Positions 59,081 through 64,000 of a DNA stretch of 64,000 bases are shown piece by piece. Source of the DNA: Epiperipatus broadwayi (lineage: Eukaryota > Onychophora > Udeonychophora > Euonychophora > Peripatidae). The notes beneath the pieces are model-generated. The model searched no databases, had not been told where the DNA came from, and was given only the letters and a program-made list of their open reading frames with translations. Location of the stretch: positions 13,587,748 to 13,651,747 of the forward strand of contig JAQFVV010012400.1 of the NCBI GenBank assembly GCA_028023455.1. Reading direction: 5' to 3'. Both the position numbers and the translations under genes were made by a program. The first letter of the stretch is position 1; each line of letters opens with the position of its first letter.

Positions 59081-59444
59081 AACTTTTACTTTTTATTCCG
59101 ATTATGAGTTTTTAAACAACAACAACAACAAAAAAAAAAAAAGGCGTAACCCCCCCTAAAAAAAAATCCGATTGAAAATTGTTTTTTCTAATAAAGCAAA
59201 ATAAAAAGCACAAATTAAATTATAATTTGTTGATTTTATTTTACATTTATTATTATCATTTAATTTGTATATGTTAATAAAAAAAAATATTTAAAAAACA
59301 CGATTTTTTTTTATTTTCGCATTACAAAAAACACATCAAAATGATTAAAATCAACGGCCTGGGAATGTTCATATTTTATAGTTTTAGCGTGATAACAGCG
59401 CCATCGAGCGGCGTCTTTGTCCATAATACTACAACCACTTTAAA

Positions 59445-60929
59445 ATATATCCTTTTTTAATATTATTATATTAGTTATTTGCATATAGTTATAGTACTTT
59501 TTATGTAGATAAGTATGATTTTAATACACTCTAAATTTGCAAGAAAATGCTAATTTATATCTTAAATGTTAAAATCACAAGCTATCTTAATGTAGCTATT
59601 CTTGCCACTTGAAAATAGTTTTCATCAGTATATTTTCACCTTCTGTTGCTTTAATAAACCATGATTTTAAACAAATATTAATGTAAAAAAGAATAATAAT
59701 TTTTAAATTTTATTTATGTATCTAGGTATTTTAATAATATGATTCATTTCTAATAATCCATTTCCCCATCTCTTGCACTCAGTATATTATGCTTGTGATC
59801 AGAATAACGGTATTATTTTGTTTTTGTAAAAATCATGCAATATCTAATAAATATTTAAAACACTTTTTTTTCTTTAATATTTATTAAATATTGCATAATT
59901 TTTACATTAATTTTTAGAATTTTTATGAACAATCATTTTTCAACTTGTGATTAAAACTATAAATATACATTTTGGAAAAAAATCATCTTTTGACATTCAC
60001 AAGTTTATTTCATTTGAGTAAATTTCCAGTAAATTTTTATTCCATCATGCTTACTCCATGAATCTTATTGGGTTATTATAGTTCTTATATCACTTTTTTA
60101 ACCAACAGCTAAATCCCTTGCCAAATGTTTAATGTTAAAATATTTTAATTAGAATTATTTTTATTAAGAAATGTTTTTTTATGAAGAAATATTTTTATCA
60201 TAATAAAAATGAAATTTGATTAAATGATATATTCACTTGATCACCAAAATGTTATATAATCAGCAGTATCTTTAATTAAAGGTACTGCTGATATGTATTA
60301 TTTAAATCTTTTCTTTTGACAATTTGAGTTCAGATTTAACTTAAATCTTTTTTTAAAAAAAAAAAAATTACCTCTTCTTTCTTCTCCACAAATAATAAAA
60401 AAAAATGAAACTAAAAAAAAAAAAAAAAATGAAGGAACTAATATAACCAGCAAGAATTTTTCTTAATATATATATATCAGTATTTATTTTTGATATTTAT
60501 AAATATTTTACCTGTATTTATGTTTTTGTTATCAGCTTTTATATATATAATTCTGTTGTTGTTATGTTATAAATAAATTTTAAAAATATTTACTTCATGT
60601 GTAAGGTTTTTATAAATGCAGCAGATTCATATATCTTAAAAGTTATTTTAGGGGTTGATTCACAAATAGTATTTCATTTGCAAAATAATTACTTCTGATT
60701 GCTATGTAAAAAAAAATCAAAATCAATATATTTTAGGAATTTTAAGAAATATTTATAGAAGATTGCTTTTTAATTATTAACAACTGTAAACTTTTTTCTT
60801 TGCTAAGTATTAAAGAAAATTCATATTTTTTTAACTTTTGTATTTGTTTTACAAGCATATATTATTAGAAACATTTTAATAAAGTGTATATATTTTTTTT
60901 TAGAAATACAAAACTTTTCACTTTACATA
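59445..60929. other. AT-rich stretch with no recognisable feature
   Basis: A short palindrome (CAGCAGTATCTTTAATTAAA then GGTACTGCTG) lies near 60.26-60.29 kb. Long A- and T-runs. No coding signal. Confidence 0.5.
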
Positions 60930-60973
60930 ATATTTTTGAAACATATGAATAAAGACATCTTAAAAAGACAAAT

Positions 60974-61046
60974 GACCTCCAAGATGCATTTCATGCTGAA
61001 ACAGTACTCTTTAATTGCCCCAGTTCACAATCTCTTACACATCATC
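60974..61046 (-). ncRNA. Hammerhead-like motif relic, ATGCAT family
   Basis: Minus strand: CTGGGGCAA, TTAAAGA in place of CTGATGA, a CTGTTTCAG stem II, then ATGAAATGCATC and TTGGAGGTCATTTG. The second half is perfect, the first catalytic box is lost. Confidence 0.45.
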
Positions 61047-61157
61047 GTTTATTAAGAATATATTAATACCAAATTATTACAGTGTGATTTATAAGTGAAT
61101 TACATAATTTGATATTGATAAATAGTGAACAAATGTTGAAGTCATGTGGATATTGCG

Positions 61158-61212
61158 AGCCAAATTTAAAGATTGCATGAAGTGCATTTTTGGAGTTAGT
61201 TGTTATTTTTGG
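61158..61212 (+). ncRNA. Hammerhead-like motif relic, plus-strand start of unit
   Basis: GAGCCAA, then GCATGAAGTGCATTTTTGGA and GTTAGTTG correspond to CCAA ... GCATGAAATGCATCTTGGAG and ATCATTTG of the 48 kb copy. The CTGATGA box is not recognisable. Confidence 0.35.
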
Positions 61213-61496
61213 ATGTGATGAAGTGAAATTTTTAATTATATCTTTAAAAAAAAATTTGCACATTAAAAAAGAGTAATGAAGTTGAATTATTCAATATGAA
61301 TAAATTTAATGAAAAAAATATGTATACTAATGTTTAACTGAGGTTTAAAGTTTATATCTGGGTTAAGAATAATATTATGATATTCATTAGCCTAATTAAT
61401 GATTAGTCATAATCATTAATGTATTATCTGAAGTAGATGATGTTAAACATATGAATAGTGAAAATTTGATATTTGCAAATCAAATTGTAATTAAAT

Positions 61497-61611
61497 ATGG
61501 TCAAGCGTTGTTAGCCGAGAGGTTATCGTAGCCGTCTTGCAAGCAAGTAGTTGGTTGCAGACGGTTGTGGGTTCACCTCCTTGTCAATGCTACGACATAT
61601 GGAAAAAAAAA
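61497..61611 (+). mobile_element. tRNA-derived SINE, same family as at 30.0 kb
   Basis: GGTCAAGCGTTGTTAGCCGA then GAGG gives an A-box-like TAGCCGAGAGG, and GGTTGTGGGTTCACCTCC contains a B-box-like GGTTCACCTCC. The 3' end is an A-run behind CATATGG. The head is collinear with the SINE at 30.0 kb (GTCAAGCATTGGTGGCCGAG). It sits inside the hammerhead retroposon; flanks ATTGTAAT and AATGTAAT may be the decayed target duplication. Confidence 0.7.
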
Positions 61612-61625
61612 ATGTAATAGATCTC

Positions 61626-63225
61626 CTAATAAGAATCTGATTTGTAAATGTTAGGTTACTATTGTATGAAAAGGAGAGGGGGGATATTGTTTGTTCAAAG
61701 TTTAACTATTGATTCAATAATATATTGAGAGGAAAATCAAAAGGGCCTTTCTCATATCGAAAATAAAATTTTAGATAATATACTTTTATGAAATTATTAC
61801 TTATAATATTTCAAAATTAAATTTTATATTTGTAAAAGTCATACAATTTGATTTTAAAAATGACCACTATGACTTCATTTCGTTTTTATATATTTATGCT
61901 TTCACCATTTAAAGTTCTACATTGTAAAATAACAGATTAAAAACGTTTACTGTTTGCTTTCTTAGAATGCATTGTGGTGTTACAGTATATGAACATATAT
62001 TTATAAAAACTATATAGAAATATAGTTTTTATATGAATCTCATGCATGGTTAAAATTTGAGATGCTAGAATAAATTGCATTAAGAATGGCAAGCTATGTC
62101 GTACTACTACCAGTGATAATCAAATAATTGATTGTAATATCCTCTTTTTTTTATAAATTTAATCTATTTGTGTGGCAGAAAAATAATTCATCATTTTCAT
62201 TGAAACTTGCACTATAAAAATTATATGTATATTTATTTGTATATAGAATAAAAATACAACCATGCATATACACTATTTTTTTAAAGAGAAAACACACACA
62301 TACTTTGTGTGTTGTTTTTGAGTTTTCAATCTGTCACTTCAGGCAGTCTAATGTCATGTGATCACTTGACATATAATCCACCCCATTATACTATTTAATG
62401 CCTTTTGATTATTCAAATTCAGCACTCCTTATGGATTTTAATTAGTGTCTTGAGTAATCATTGTATAAATTGAAATTTAATTATTTGAGAACAAAATAAA
62501 TTGGTAATTATTTTTAAAAAATTTCTATTTTTTTTTTTTTTAAAAAATAAGTAGTTATAAAAATGTTGTCTGAGTGACATTGTACACTACATTTATTTGA
62601 TTATTCAAAATTACTATAATAACTAAAGATTTTTTTAAAAATATTTTTAAAATAAGTAATTAAATGAGAATTACCATAGGATGATTTTATTTATCAAGTT
62701 AAAATATATATATATATCCTTTATTTTCATATCTTTATTTTGTAATTATACCATACTTTTAAATATGCAAATTTTTTTAACCTTATTTAAAAAAGGAAAT
62801 ACTGTGCTGTAGAATGGAATAATTTAAATTAAGGTAAATGCCTGATTTAAGATGTCAACCTTTATTAAATTTAGCACATATTTGTTTAGTCATATCCTGT
62901 CCTTTGAGATGCTTATTCTATTCAAACAAATAGTATTAGAGAGTAAAAATGATTACAATACTTGTAGATCAAAGTTTATTGTATAAATATTGACTAACAG
63001 TAGGTTCTATTGAAATTATATTCTGATTAGAATGATTATGCTGATAGCTGTATGTATACATGTAGCAGCTATTAACAAATGAGTATGGCCATTTTAAGAA
63101 AAGAAAAGAGAAAAAAAAATTGCTCTGGAAGTGAGTTTTGCAATATCTATTCAAAGCGATCTTTGAAACACAAATACGCCCACATGCAAAACGTTCTAGT
63201 CCATTTTCTTGTTTGCTATTTTGAG
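61626..63225. other. AT-rich stretch with no recognisable feature
   Basis: A short perfect palindrome (AAAACTATATAGAAATATAG then TTTT) lies near 62.01 kb. Otherwise nothing was recognised. Confidence 0.5.
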
Positions 63226-63229
63226 ATGC

Positions 63230-64000
63230 TATTTCTTTAGAAAATTAATTTTTCTAAAATACTTTAATCTCTCCAATGTATTCTATTCTCTGCCATATCT
63301 TCCCAATGGAAACAATCATTATTGCACTATATCTGAGGAAATCTTTATAACCTAGATGTGGTCTATCTCTATTATGAAAATCATATTTAAGTTTATTTCT
63401 AAGAAGTCTTGCATTGTTCATTCATTCTATACATCCAATCTAATGAAAATGTGGTTTTATAATAATGGACTCTATTATTGCATCTAGCAAGTTTTAAAAT
63501 TTTACAGAGCATCCTTAAAAGAAATTCTAATGCCTTTATATTGCATTGATAGAGTATCCAGTTTTATTTCCAAACAATAAATTAGGTAAAATAGCAGTTC
63601 TATATACAGCTAACTTAATTGAAGTAATTCTTCCTTGTAATGAAAATACTCTATCTTTTAATTTGTTAAAAGTAACAGTAGGACATTGGAATCTGTGTTG
63701 TATGTCCACATCTAAGTCCACCTTTCTACTTTTAAAACTGTAAAGTATTTAAACCGGTTTACATTCTCAAGTTGATGACTAACCAAGCCAAAGTTGCTGA
63801 CAATTTTTTTCCCTTCACTGATAGATTGAAAACTTGTTTTTTTTTTTTAATATTAATTAATAAACTGAAGTCTTTATATACCACATTTAAAACACTCATT
63901 AGATTTTATAAATCATCCTTTGAACTGGTAAAAGTAATACAATCATCTGCGTACTGTAAATATAGAATTCAAGAAGATGAAATTCTTGTTTTCACAAGTA
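63230..64000 (-). pseudogene. LINE reverse transcriptase with YADD motif, runs off the window
   Basis: Minus strand. Near the right edge LQYADDCITFTSSKDDL contains the YADD catalytic motif of reverse transcriptase, followed by YKDFSLLININKKK (palm/thumb boundary). After a frame change come DVDIQHRFQCPTVTFNKL, KDRVFSLQGRITSIKLAVYR and TAILPNLLFGNKTG, matching the post-RT region of non-LTR retrotransposons (I--RI--A---FG-L--RV------TK--VYRA--L--LLYG-E-W). Further on, RDRPHLGYKDFLRYS and IWQRIEYIGE match the C-terminal R-G-P--RYKD-LK and W---A-DR--WR region. Several stops and frameshifts. The upstream endonuclease would lie beyond the window end. Confidence 0.8.

Larger units (their letters stand above)
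58340..59436. mobile_element. 1.1-kb TIR element with 8-bp ACTTTAAA duplication
   Basis: The left end GATTGTAGTCTTATGGACAA and the right end (minus strand) GGTTGTAGTATTATGGACAA begin 43-bp terminal inverted repeats that continue through AGACRCCGCTCGATGGCGCT with three mismatches in all. ACTTTAAA flanks both ends (58332-58339, 59437-59444). Inside are CG-rich subterminal sequence on the left, telomere-like CCCTAA repeats and a 72-75-bp tandem duplication. No transposase is recognised; the frame at 58193-58639 crosses the TIR and is chance. Superfamily open; 8-bp duplications fit hAT, P or Merlin. Confidence 0.82.
60930..61625 (+). mobile_element. Inverted/direct hammerhead retroposon (ATGCAT family), decayed copy
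   Basis: A minus-strand unit end with hammerhead-like motif (about 60.95-61.05 kb) is followed by a plus-strand unit that starts near a second motif relic at 61.17-61.21 kb. The plus unit matches the 48 kb element in order: GAAGTTGAATTATTCAATAT (cf. GAAGTTATTTAATAT), GGTTTAAAGTTTATATCTGG (cf. TTTTAAAGTTTATATCTGTG), ATAATCATTA and GATGTTAAAC--ATGAATAGTG. A SINE is inserted near its end. Confidence 0.6.

Noticed and set aside
61497-61580. Functional tRNA gene
   Set aside because: The A- and B-box-like blocks are present but the stems do not pair and an A-tail follows; a SINE is the better explanation.
1-64000. CRISPR arrays, bacterial operons, rRNA, phage or plasmid modules
   Set aside because: None is present; spacing, codon content and the transposon set point to a eukaryotic nuclear genome.

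Overview
This window looks like AT-rich, intron- and repeat-dominated nuclear DNA from an animal. No bacterial-type operons, rRNA or long reading frames are visible. Almost every recognisable coding trace is the decayed open frame of a transposable element. The mix is Penelope-like elements, several non-LTR retrotransposons, Gypsy-like LTR elements, hAT, piggyBac and pogo/Tigger-like DNA transposons, tRNA-derived SINEs and many fold-back repeats. Together with the very low GC, this fits an invertebrate with a large repetitive genome. A mollusc, perhaps a cephalopod, is my best guess, but that is inference from overall character and not from a diagnostic gene.

Layout. 0-1.3 kb holds a Penelope-like reverse transcriptase remnant in inverted/direct arrangement. 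1.3-8.1 kb is a decayed Gypsy-like LTR element with two ~0.9 kb LTRs. 10.3-12.1 kb carries a broken hAT transposase. 14.0-14.5 kb is a possible solo LTR. 16.1-16.7 kb is a 5'-truncated LINE with an 18-bp target duplication. 17.7-18.9 kb is a TIR element with Tigger-like ends. 21.9-22.3 kb is a small hAT-type MITE. 22.46-22.92 kb is a fold-back repeat. 24.9-27.1 kb is a ~100-bp satellite split by a 1.5 kb TIR element. 27.7-28.3 kb is probably another Penelope trace. 29.9-30.1 kb is a tRNA-derived SINE. 31.2-31.7 kb is a piggyBac remnant. 33.6-34.5 kb and 35.0-35.7 kb are LINE C-termini. 39.8-43.0 kb is a second LTR element with an inverted-repeat retroposon at its end. 44.25-44.39 kb is the only candidate host exon. 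44.8-46.4 kb is a Penelope GIY-YIG cluster. 47.7-48.5, 55.0-55.9 and 60.9-61.6 kb are inverted-repeat retroposons. 58.3-59.4 kb is a TIR element. 63.2-64.0 kb is a LINE running off the end. The rest is AT-rich DNA in which I see nothing codable.

The most interesting signal is that two unrelated families of inverted-repeat retroposons carry what looks like the type I hammerhead ribozyme core (CTGANGA, short stem-loop, GAAA, short self-complementary hexamer, C, then a stem I strand). One family (22.6, 48.4, 61 kb) has the hexamer ATGCAT, the other (55 kb, with remnants at 9.0 and 54.2 kb) ACTAGT. In the 48 kb copy two successive hammerhead cleavage positions are 422 bp apart, which is the organisation expected of retrozyme or Penelope pseudo-LTR monomers. 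Several copies are an inverted, truncated unit joined to a direct unit and flanked by short target-site duplications.

How the parts work together. No host pathway can be read. The single exon at 44.25 kb suggests that much of the window may be intron or intergenic DNA. The autonomous-element traces (Penelope RT and GIY-YIG endonuclease, several LINE reverse transcriptases, transposases) are all broken, but they are the kinds of machinery that would once have mobilised the non-autonomous hammerhead repeats, SINEs and MITEs around them.
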